Source: Mogibacterium kristiansenii (GTDB taxonomy: Bacteria; Bacillota; Clostridia; Peptostreptococcales; Anaerovoracaceae). Taken from it: DNA of 64,000 nucleotides. Made by a program: the position numbers and the translations under genes. Of the stretch, positions 26,122 to 33,708 are shown one piece after another (the first letter of the stretch is position 1; each line of letters begins with the position of its first letter). The stretch lies in assembly GCF_009695905.1 (NCBI RefSeq), contig NZ_VUNA01000011.1, forward strand, positions 1-64,000, in the 5' to 3' direction. Under the pieces are notes generated by a model. The model made no database searches. It was not told the origin of the DNA and worked only from the letters and a program-made list of their open reading frames with translations.

Positions 26122-26536
26122 GAGATACATTGTTCTGTAGCAAGATAATATAATTCGATTTCTGATGCATGGTCTGACTTATTCATTTTGCCCGGCTCCC
26201 AGTTTGCGCTCGCCTCCCCGCAAAGCCAATGATTTCGGTTTCCGGGCGCGAACCCGGGTATCACCCCATCATTAGTTCATACTATCATAGGATGTTGATT
26301 TTATTTTACGAACATTTTACGCTAAAGTCAACAATAAACAATATTTTGTCGAAAAATTTGTTTCAGGCAACAAACCCATCTTCTAAAATAAAGCAGAATT
26401 CCAATTGACTTTGCATGAATTTTTCATTAGTATTGAAGTGTTAAACATCCTATGTTGAACACAATTCGGTTTATGGCTGCAGGCGGTACTGTTTTTTTAA
26501 TCCAAAACACGAAACATCAACAGGAGGAAACACACA
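26122..26536. other. Intergenic region with GC-rich palindromic island and distant inverted repeat
   Basis: No gene is seen. A GC-rich island at about 26189-26262 in otherwise AT-rich DNA contains several small stems (TTTGCG/CGCAAA, CCGGG/CCCGG). CATAGGATGTT at 26286-26296 is exactly inverted as AACATCCTATG at 26444-26454, enclosing 169 bp before the dehydrogenase gene; it could be an operator pair. AGGAGG stands just before the next gene. Confidence 0.4.
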
Positions 26537-27424
26537 ATGAAAGTAGGATTTATTGGACTGGGAATCATGGGACGTCCCATGGCAGAACACATGGTAAAAG
26601 CAGGTCTGGATGTCATGGTATCCGACCTGAACGAGAAGATCGTTGCGGAACTGGTGGCCGAAGGTGCGACCGCCGGAAGCAATAAGGATCTGGCGGAACA
26701 GTGCGATGTGGTGGAGATGATTCTCCCGAACGCATCCATCGTTAAGAACGTCATTTTCGGCGAAGGCGGCCTGATGGATTACATGAAGGCCGGACAGATT
26801 GTGGTAGATCACAGCTCCGTCACCGCCAACGATTCCAGAGAATGCTATGAGAAGCTGCAGGAGAAAGGCATCGGATTCTTAGATGCGCCGGTATCCGGCG
26901 GAGAGAGCGGCGCCAAGGCCGGCACGCTGGCCATCATGGTGGGCGGCGACGAGAAGAATTTCAACACCTGCGCGCCGATCTTTGACACCTACAGTTCTCA
27001 GGCAACCCTGATTGGCGATTCCGGCTCCGGAAGCATCTGCAAGCTGGCCAATCAGATTATCGTAAACAACAACATCGCCATCGTAGCGGAAGCCCTCACC
27101 TTTGCGGCCAAAGCCGGCGTGGATCCGGAGAAGGTATACAAAGCCATCGAAGGCGGTGCTGCGCGAAGCTACGCTCTGGAAGATAAGGCGCCGATGATGG
27201 TGGAACGGAACTTCACCCCGGGCGGAACCATCAAAGTCAACCACAAGGATATCACCAACGTAATCAACACGGCCCACGCCATTGATTGCCCGATTCCTTA
27301 CACCGCTCAGCTCTATGAAATCCAGCAGACCATGAAGGCGCACGGTCACATGGAAGAAGACCACGCCGCTTACGTTAAATATTTTGAGACGCTGGCAGAC
27401 ACCATCGTAGAGAAGAAGAATTAA
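26537..27424 (+). CDS. 3-hydroxyisobutyrate dehydrogenase / tartronate semialdehyde reductase family
   Basis: A 295-residue beta-hydroxyacid dehydrogenase. The NAD(P)-binding GLGIMGRPM is at residues 7-15, the substrate motif DAPVSGGESGA near 116-126, and the catalytic Lys in KLANQ near 173. It is closest in look to GarR-type tartronate semialdehyde reductases. AGGAGG precedes the ATG. A GntR/FadR-type regulator follows 54 bp downstream and probably controls it. Exact substrate is not certain. Confidence 0.85.
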   Translation: MKVGFIGLGIMGRPMAEHMVKAGLDVMVSDLNEKIVAELVAEGATAGSNKDLAEQCDVVEMILPNASIVKNVIFGEGGLMDYMKAGQIVVDHSSVTANDSRECYEKLQEKGIGFLDAPVSGGESGAKAGTLAIMVGGDEKNFNTCAPIFDTYSSQATLIGDSGSGSICKLANQIIVNNNIAIVAEALTFAAKAGVDPEKVYKAIEGGAARSYALEDKAPMMVERNFTPGGTIKVNHKDITNVINTAHAIDCPIPYTAQLYEIQQTMKAHGHMEEDHAAYVKYFETLADTIVEKKN

Positions 27425-27478
27425 TTTCTTTCTCCCTCTGCCGCGAAACGCAGCACTGCTGCACAGAAAGGAAAATTA

Positions 27479-28210
27479 ATGACTGCTTCAGATTTTATGA
27501 AGCCCATTCGCATGAAATCCGCTTCCGATATCGTGGTGGAACGATTGACGGAAGCCATCATCGACGGGCAGATTAATCCGGGAGACAAGATTCCCACTGA
27601 GCCGGAGCTGGCCTCCAGCTTCTGCGTCGGACGGAACACGGTACGGGAGGCGGTACGAACCCTGGTTGCGTACGGCATTCTGGAGATTCGCCGTCCCGAA
27701 GGTACTTTTGTATGTCGAACCTTCAAACCGCAGACCATCAATCCGTTGATCTACAGTATGATTCTCCAGAAAAAAGAATCCTACCAAGACCTTATCGGTC
27801 TCCGGCAATGCATCGAGTTCGGTACCTTGCAGGTTATCATGGATCAAGGTCTCAATACGGAGGATGCGGAGAACCTGCGACAAATTGCGGTCTCCATCGA
27901 GCGGGAACTGGACGAACCCAATCCGGATCCGAAATTAATCTGCCGGACGGACATCGCCTTCCACGATGCCATCGCGAAGGCGACCCGAAACGACCTGATT
28001 GTCACCGTGAACGAAATGCTGTCCAAGCTGACCTACGGATCCCGAATCCGCACCATCGAGCAGTGCATTCGGGAGCATGACCGGAAGTATCTGGTGGACA
28101 TCCATTTTGAAATCTTAAAGATTCTGGAAGAGCGGGACACGGATGCCATCGCCCACACCCTGAAGCGAAGCTACAGCTGCTGGGCCAACCTGCAAATGGA
28201 AGAAGAATAA
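27479..28210 (+). CDS. GntR family regulator, FadR (FCD) subfamily
   Basis: A 243-residue transcription factor. The N-terminal winged helix (about 15-80) has the GntR signature PGDKIPTEPELA with GRNTVREAVRTL. The C-terminal all-helical FCD domain carries likely metal-binding residues, including Asp in CRTDIAFHDAI. Such regulators sense organic acids, in keeping with the hydroxyacid dehydrogenase upstream. It ends in a strong terminator. Confidence 0.88.
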   Translation: MTASDFMKPIRMKSASDIVVERLTEAIIDGQINPGDKIPTEPELASSFCVGRNTVREAVRTLVAYGILEIRRPEGTFVCRTFKPQTINPLIYSMILQKKESYQDLIGLRQCIEFGTLQVIMDQGLNTEDAENLRQIAVSIERELDEPNPDPKLICRTDIAFHDAIAKATRNDLIVTVNEMLSKLTYGSRIRTIEQCIREHDRKYLVDIHFEILKILEERDTDAIAHTLKRSYSCWANLQMEEE

Positions 28211-28240
28211 CACCAAACAAATACAACCGTACATGAAAAG

Positions 28241-28266
28241 CCCCATCGATTTCGATGGGGTTTTTT
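28241..28266 (+). terminator. Rho-independent terminator after the GntR regulator
   Basis: CCCCATCGA and TCGATGGGG form a nine-bp stem directly followed by six T. Confidence 0.95.
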
Positions 28267-28300
28267 GGGTAATTATATTATTATATTATCACTTGGTATA

Positions 28301-28555
28301 TTACATCTTTTTCACGAGACGCTTGTAGAAGGTCAGAAGAATGAGACCAATTACCATCATAACAGCCAAGAAGATAAACAGGATGTGGTATCCCGCATTT
28401 CCGTATGTATCCAGAACTTTTCCGGCCAGCAGCGGGCAGAAGATAACTGCGCCGTTCAGACCTGCCAGATCGCTGGCCTTCTTGCTCAGTGCATTGAAGA
28501 TGGCCAGGGTTACAGCCAGCAGCACTGCGTTGGTGACACCTCTGGTTGCATCCAT
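28301..28555 (-). pseudogene. Remnant of an MFS transporter (internally deleted)
   Basis: An 84-residue frame that joins two separate parts of the full MFS transporter encoded at 30854-32125. Its start, MDATRGVTNAV to AGLNGAVIF, matches an internal segment about a third of the way in. It then jumps directly to CPLLAGKVLDTYGNAGYH and runs to the C terminus. The first third and about 200 middle residues are missing. It starts 12 bp after the amidohydrolase stop, where an intact downstream transporter gene would lie, so it is probably a decayed duplicate. Confidence 0.88.
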
Positions 28556-28567
28556 AACTCTTCCCGG

Positions 28568-29749
28568 TTATACAAGAACCTTCTTGCCGTCCTTGATGAC
28601 CAGTGCAACATCATTCAATTTTTCAATATCTTCATCCGGATTTCCCCGGAATACTGCCAAATTCGCTTTCTTTCCTGCTTTTATGGTGCCCACCCGATCG
28701 TCAATCATCAGGATTTCCGCATTGTACTTGGTCGCCTGAATCAACGTATCCTTCGGGTCCATTCCCAGCTTGTTCACACGAATCCGGAACTCGTAGATTC
28801 CGTTGCCGTGGCTGCCTTCGTAGACACCCGCATCGGTCGCCCAACCCATCTTGATTCCCTGCAGGTAGGCCTCTCTCATTCCTTCATCCAGAACCTTGAC
28901 GATTTTCTTGGATTTCTCCACGTAGTGCTTCGGCATTCCTTCCGGCCAATCCAGGAAAGAGTGCGGTGCGCTCAGTGTCGGCATCATAAAGCTCCGATTC
29001 GATGCCTTGTACATCCGCAAGCACTCATCGTCCAAAATAGTGGAATGCTCAATGGTACGAACGCCATTGCGAATGCACATCTTGATGCCGTCCGTTCCGT
29101 GGCAGTGCACGGATACCGGCATCTTCAAGAAGTCTGCCATATCGCAAGCAGCCTTCAATTCCTCTTCGGTAATAATCGGAAGACCCGGCTCCGCACCCGG
29201 ATTCATAATTGCTCCGGTGCCCATAATCTTAATCCAGTCAGCGCCTCTCTGGTACTGTTTTCGAATCGCTTTCCGGAACTCTTCCGGAGAATCCGCTTCC
29301 AGATACATGGTACCGAAGAAGTCGTTTCCCTTCTCTGTCGGCGAGATGATCTTTCCGCTGGCCAGGATGTCCGGTGCTACCACCGCGCCTTCCCGAACCG
29401 CTCTGGCGATGTCGATTACAATATTGTTTCGGTCGCCCACATCCCGAACGGTGGTGTACCCCTGACGCAGGTTATCCTGTGCCAGCTTCAGCGCGGTCAT
29501 GCTGCGGTATGCATCCGGCTGAACGTTTTCCTCGAAGGTGTTGGTACCCTTCAGGTCTAAGTGCAGATGCGCTTCGATTAATCCCGGAATCACGGTCATA
29601 TCGGTCATGTCCAAAACCTCACCGGCATCTGCAGTTTTCGGTGCTTTAATTTCCTGAATAATTTCATTATCTATAACGATATCCGCTCTATCCGAATCGT
29701 ATCCCTCGGTCAGCTCCGGGATGATTCTCGCGTTTCTCAATACAAGCAT
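28568..29749 (-). CDS. Metal-dependent amidohydrolase (prolidase/imidazolonepropionase-like)
   Basis: A 393-residue amidohydrolase-superfamily enzyme. Metal ligands are visible in order: HLHLD near residue 61, a likely carboxylated Lys in WIKIMGTGA, His in VSVHCHG and TIEHST, and Asp in WATDAG. It resembles Xaa-Pro dipeptidase-like and imidazolonepropionase-like members that cleave cyclic amides or N-acyl dipeptides; the substrate is not certain. It is divergent from an XRE regulator with which it shares a compact control region. The only downstream partner is a decayed transporter fragment. Confidence 0.82.
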   Translation of the reverse strand: MLVLRNARIIPELTEGYDSDRADIVIDNEIIQEIKAPKTADAGEVLDMTDMTVIPGLIEAHLHLDLKGTNTFEENVQPDAYRSMTALKLAQDNLRQGYTTVRDVGDRNNIVIDIARAVREGAVVAPDILASGKIISPTEKGNDFFGTMYLEADSPEEFRKAIRKQYQRGADWIKIMGTGAIMNPGAEPGLPIITEEELKAACDMADFLKMPVSVHCHGTDGIKMCIRNGVRTIEHSTILDDECLRMYKASNRSFMMPTLSAPHSFLDWPEGMPKHYVEKSKKIVKVLDEGMREAYLQGIKMGWATDAGVYEGSHGNGIYEFRIRVNKLGMDPKDTLIQATKYNAEILMIDDRVGTIKAGKKANLAVFRGNPDEDIEKLNDVALVIKDGKKVLV

Positions 29750-29868
29750 CTTTATCGGCTCCTTTCTTCCGTAAAATCAATTTGCTCTGCGGTCTAAGGT
29801 TTCCGGCTTCTGTCACCGGAATAATATCCTTACCTCCTAAACAAGCACTCTCGCCTTAACTTGTCTAT

Positions 29869-29897
29869 ATAATAACAAAGAGAAAATCCCGGCTCAA
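29869..29897 (-). promoter_or_regulatory. Promoter of the amidohydrolase gene
   Basis: On the minus strand TTGAGC (29892-29897) and TATTAT (29869-29874) are 17 bp apart. The arrangement, including distance to the divergent regulator, is repeated at the S15 gene near 35.8 kb. Confidence 0.65.
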
Positions 29898-29936
29898 ATT
29901 CGGTCGCATTCACGGTTTTCAAAAATGCTTCGATTA

Positions 29937-29978
29937 TTTTTTTCATATGATGAAAAAAATTTGTAAATGTGTTATAGT
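29937..29978 (+). promoter_or_regulatory. Palindromic operator overlapping the promoter of XRE regulator 1
   Basis: TTTTTTTCAT (29937-29946) and ATGAAAAAAA (29950-29959) are perfect inverted arms around ATG. The right arm contains the -35 box ATGAAA (29950-29955); TATAGT at 29973-29978 is the -10 with 17-bp spacing. The same 23-bp palindrome layout is found before the paralogue at 35.9 kb. A second short inverted repeat (CTTTC/GAAAG, 30021-30037) lies in the leader of both. Confidence 0.75.
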
Positions 29979-30066
29979 TGTCCTTAGTAATTTGCATACA
30001 TCACATTTATTCATGAAATTCTTTCCAAAAGCGAAAGTTTGGATCGACATCAGAAGGGAGACATCT

Positions 30067-30756
30067 ATGCAGCCATCATTTTACAGAACCCTCGGTCAAA
30101 AAATAAAAGCCTGCCGGAAGGCGAAGGGCATCACATTGACGGAATTGGCGGACACCATTCATCGGAGTCCCGCCTCCCTTTCCAAATATGAGAGCGGGAA
30201 TGTGAACATCGCCCTCGACGCTCTGGTGGAAATCTGCACCGCGTTAAATGTAGATATTGCGGAATTTCTGCCGGCCACCTACAGCGATCCGGACAATGTG
30301 GATATCCTGAAGTACAAAAAGCATTTTGTGGATCAACTGTACATCTACTGGTACAGCGGAGACGCAAAAAAGGTAAAGAGTGCACTCATCGAGAACTCTC
30401 ATCCGTCCATGAAGTCCGTGCTGTATTTCGACACGGATACGAAGCATATGGAGTATCAGTCGGATTTCATCTATCACGGCGAGGTCACTTACTCCGATAC
30501 CTGCATCATGTTCTACTACACCAATGAGGAACCGCCGTTTGATAAGATCTTTATTCGGATGCCTCTTCTCTTCCATAAGGACCATCCTCAGATGGGAATC
30601 ATGTCCTGCATCTCCCTGTTCTACCAGGGGGTTACCGCCAAAATCATGGTATCCAAGAAACCCCTCACCTTTACCCCGGAGCTTACGAAGGAGCTCTTCA
30701 TCTCTCCGGAAGAAATTAAGGAACTGAAACGCAGCAACATGCTGATTATAAAATAG
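30067..30756 (+). CDS. XRE family regulator with unknown C-terminal domain (paralogue 1)
   Basis: A 229-residue regulator. Residues 5-65 are a helix-turn-helix (KGITLTELADTIHRSPASLSKYE). The C-terminal ~155 residues are beta-rich, with a conserved ENSHPSMKS block and no recognised ligand domain. It is a close paralogue of the protein at 36003-36692. The start at 30067 has AAGGGAG upstream and matches the paralogue's start. It probably represses its own promoter and the divergent amidohydrolase, because a palindrome overlaps its -35 box; that is inference. Confidence 0.85.
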   Translation: MQPSFYRTLGQKIKACRKAKGITLTELADTIHRSPASLSKYESGNVNIALDALVEICTALNVDIAEFLPATYSDPDNVDILKYKKHFVDQLYIYWYSGDAKKVKSALIENSHPSMKSVLYFDTDTKHMEYQSDFIYHGEVTYSDTCIMFYYTNEEPPFDKIFIRMPLLFHKDHPQMGIMSCISLFYQGVTAKIMVSKKPLTFTPELTKELFISPEEIKELKRSNMLIIK

Positions 30757-30768
30757 AAACACCAAATG

Positions 30769-30801
30769 AAAGGACCCCGTCGAAAATCGACGGGGGCCTT
30801 T
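30769..30801. terminator. Bidirectional terminator between XRE regulator 1 and the MFS gene
   Basis: AAAGG-CCCCGTCGA pairs with TCGACGGGG-CCTTT around AAA, with A and T runs at the base. It serves two convergent genes. Confidence 0.9.
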
Positions 30802-30853
30802 CGGCTTATATTCTGATATGGTCACTTAGAATATTCAAATATAATTGTCTGAA

Positions 30854-32125
30854 TTAAAGCGCACCCTTTGCGTGCATCTTCTTGATGTAGCGCTTGTAAA
30901 CGGTGAGAATCACCAGACCGATTACCATCATGACTGCTAAGAATACGAACAGGATATGGTATCCCGCATTCCCGTACGAATCCAGAACTTTTCCGGCCAG
31001 CAGTGGGCAGATGAATTCCGGCATATAACCGATGGTGCAGATCAAACCGATGGCGGTTCCGGACATGTGCTTCGGAATTCCGCATTCATCAAACATGGAG
31101 AACGCCAGAGAATATGCCGCATACATGCCGAAGTAGATGCATACGCAGATACCGATGAACACCTTGCTGGTCATAGAGCCCGCAAAGATCAGCACCAGCG
31201 TGGACGCCAGCATGATGCCCAGCGTTCCGTACATTACGTTTGCTCTTCCGATTCGGTCTGCCGCCACGCCGCCGACCACGCAAGCCACCGGACGAACGTA
31301 CTGCGCCAGCATGGTAACCATGGCGCCGGCAGCGGCAGTCATGCTCAGGTTTGCGGTTGCATACGGAGTGAAGTAGTAGAACAGGATGTTCATGGTGTAA
31401 GAACAGCATACTACCAGGGACAGCATCCATACCACCGGCATCTTCAGCACCTGTTTTACAATGGCAAAGGAGAACTTGCTCTCTTCGTCTTCCGCTTTGA
31501 CATCATCTTTCTTTTCGGTTTCGAACTTTCTTTCATCCAGTACGAAGTACAATCCAATGCCCATTACGATGCAGATGGCGGAGTAGAAAATTACCACGCC
31601 GTTCAGGCCTGCCAGGTCGCTGGCTTTCTTGCTCAGCGCATTGAAGATGGCCAGAGTTACCGCCAGCTGAACCGCATTGGTGACACCTCTTGTCGCATCC
31701 ATAAAGCCGTATGCCTTGCTCTGCTCATCCTCATTCGCCAGAGAACGCAGCACCTTCAGCAGTGCCGGCCAGAATGCGAACAGGGAGGTGAAGCCCCAGA
31801 GCAGATAGATGAATACCAGCATCAGATAATTCGGGTGCAGCAGGTGCAGCAAACCACCCAAGCCGGTGAGGACCATGGAGACGGACATCAGTTTTTTCGG
31901 TGTGAAAATATCCGCCACCACGCCGCCGAACAGATAGGAGCAGGCGCCCATGATTCCGAAAATGGAACCGAACATACCCATCTGAGCGTTGGTCAACCCG
32001 TAGGTCTGCAAATACGCATCGTAGTAGTACGATCTAAAATACGGCAATCCGTAGATCATGGTTCCGGCGATGGAAATCAGGATTAGCCGGAGCATGTTTT
32101 TCTTCAGTTTTGATTGTGTTCCCAT
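30854..32125 (-). CDS. MFS transporter
   Basis: A 423-residue major facilitator protein with about twelve transmembrane helices and a charged central loop (near 205-225). The N-terminal part resembles sugar-phosphate/organophosphate or nitrate-type carriers; the substrate is not predictable. It is 38 bp downstream of the amino-acid permease gene and probably the last gene of the S15-permease-MFS group. A shredded paralogue lies at 28301-28555. Confidence 0.85.
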   Translation of the reverse strand: MGTQSKLKKNMLRLILISIAGTMIYGLPYFRSYYYDAYLQTYGLTNAQMGMFGSIFGIMGACSYLFGGVVADIFTPKKLMSVSMVLTGLGGLLHLLHPNYLMLVFIYLLWGFTSLFAFWPALLKVLRSLANEDEQSKAYGFMDATRGVTNAVQLAVTLAIFNALSKKASDLAGLNGVVIFYSAICIVMGIGLYFVLDERKFETEKKDDVKAEDEESKFSFAIVKQVLKMPVVWMLSLVVCCSYTMNILFYYFTPYATANLSMTAAAGAMVTMLAQYVRPVACVVGGVAADRIGRANVMYGTLGIMLASTLVLIFAGSMTSKVFIGICVCIYFGMYAAYSLAFSMFDECGIPKHMSGTAIGLICTIGYMPEFICPLLAGKVLDSYGNAGYHILFVFLAVMMVIGLVILTVYKRYIKKMHAKGAL

Positions 32126-32163
32126 AATACTCTCCTCATTTATTTAATTGTCGCTAAAAATAA

Positions 32164-33624
32164 TTACTTTTCCCCTGAGGTTTCCGGCTCCGATTCCGGA
32201 ACGGTCTGTTTCACGTCTCTCACCGGAATCACCTTGTTCTCCAATCCGGATTTCTTCCAGATCAGCAGGCCGGATACGATAATCAATATACTTCCGCCAA
32301 TCAGTTCTGCTTCATAGATGATGTTTTCCTGCGTGTTTCCCATAATCGGAAGTGCAGAGCAGATGATGGCAAATACGCACAATGCGGTTACGGCATATGT
32401 AACGGTGGATGCCAGCTTCTTGTTCTTCGTCATCACATAAAGCCCATCCAAATCTTCTTTTTCCCGCTTAATCTTTCCGTATGCCAAGAACAGGAATACG
32501 TACGGGAACAGCGTGGTCAACGCTGTCATGGTCACCAGCATGTTGTAGATTGCCTCCACTCCCGGCAGGTAGGACACGCCAATCAGCAGGACGGAGATCA
32601 GGGTGGCCTGGAAAACAATCGCTTTGGTCGGAATTCCGTGCTCATTCACCTTGGTAATCCGTTCCGAGAATACGCCCGGTTCCACGAACCCGAAGAGCAT
32701 CTTGGTCGGCTGTGCGATGTACAGAACCAATGCCCCCAATACGGACAGTGCGATTCCCAGTGCGATGACCTGAACGAACAAGGTTGGAATTCCCAGAAGT
32801 TCACAGGCACGAAGCAGTGCATCCAGCGTTCCGGTAGAAGACTGAATCTCCGAGGTCGGCAGCAGCATGGTCATGGCGATGGAACCGATGGCGTACAGCA
32901 CGCCGATAATCGCCGCTGCGGTGCAGATTGCCCGCGGATAATTTTTCTGCGGATTCTCCATCTCCGAGATGAAGTTGGCGGCCAGCTGAGCACCGGTGTA
33001 GGCAAACATAATGCTGGAAATCGCTACCAGGGAGTTCATGTTCAGCTTCGGCGTCAGCGTCGCAACGGTGAATACGGAAGCACTCGGCGCCTTCTTCAGG
33101 AAAACGATTGCCACAAAGCTCAGTACAATCAGGCATACCGTCGGCACCGTAGATCCCAGAGATCCCACACTGGTAAAATACTTTCCGAATTCCATGCCTT
33201 TCATGCTGGCGATGGACAGAATCCAAATGATGGCGATGGACATCACCAACACCAACAATTTGTTGTTGGCCAGTTCCGGACGTCCCACCATGTAGGTGGC
33301 ATTTACCGAAAAGAAGGTGAGGAAGGATGCAAACCAGAAAATTAAAGCCGTCCAGTGCATCCAGGACACCAGGAATCCGTATTTGGTTCCGAAGGCCACC
33401 TTCACCCAATAGGCCAGCCCGCCATCGTGCGGATAGGATGCTGCCATTTCCGCGCACATCAGTGCCTGCGGTACGAAGAACAGGAACATCAGTATTACCC
33501 ACATCGGAATCGCACCCAGTCCCAGATACGCATCCGATGTGGATCTGGCAATCCAACGAATTCCGTACAGAGCGGAAATGTTCAGCATAACCAGTTCCCA
33601 AAATGTGATTTTCTTGTTTTTCAT
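32164..33624 (-). CDS. Amino acid permease (APC superfamily)
   Basis: A 486-residue transporter with about twelve membrane helices and a hydrophilic, Glu-rich C-terminal tail. The ALMCAEMAASYPHDGG block near residues 54-70 and FAYTGAQ near 210 are typical of the glutamate:GABA-antiporter-like branch of the APC family. It lies between an S15 peptidase gene and an MFS gene, suggesting import or exchange of amino acids or dipeptides released by the peptidase. A terminator-like hairpin separates it from the peptidase gene. Confidence 0.85.
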   Translation of the reverse strand: MKNKKITFWELVMLNISALYGIRWIARSTSDAYLGLGAIPMWVILMFLFFVPQALMCAEMAASYPHDGGLAYWVKVAFGTKYGFLVSWMHWTALIFWFASFLTFFSVNATYMVGRPELANNKLLVLVMSIAIIWILSIASMKGMEFGKYFTSVGSLGSTVPTVCLIVLSFVAIVFLKKAPSASVFTVATLTPKLNMNSLVAISSIMFAYTGAQLAANFISEMENPQKNYPRAICTAAAIIGVLYAIGSIAMTMLLPTSEIQSSTGTLDALLRACELLGIPTLFVQVIALGIALSVLGALVLYIAQPTKMLFGFVEPGVFSERITKVNEHGIPTKAIVFQATLISVLLIGVSYLPGVEAIYNMLVTMTALTTLFPYVFLFLAYGKIKREKEDLDGLYVMTKNKKLASTVTYAVTALCVFAIICSALPIMGNTQENIIYEAELIGGSILIIVSGLLIWKKSGLENKVIPVRDVKQTVPESEPETSGEK

Positions 33625-33664
33625 AGCCCCTCTCCTTTTTTGTCTATCTCTTATTCTTTATAAA

Positions 33665-33698
33665 GCATAGGGGAGGCCGGAGTCCGCCCCCCCTATGC
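33665..33698 (-). terminator. Terminator-like hairpin between S15 and permease genes
   Basis: GCATAGGGG and CCCCTATGC form the stem, with TTTAT following on the minus strand. It may be partial, letting some transcription continue into the permease gene. Confidence 0.7.
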
Positions 33699-33708
33699 AA
33701 GCCGTTTT

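Noticed and set aside
26189-26275. tRNA gene on the minus strand
   Set aside because: A T-arm-like CCGGG-TTCGCGC-CCGG is present, but no acceptor stem or anticodon arm can be formed.
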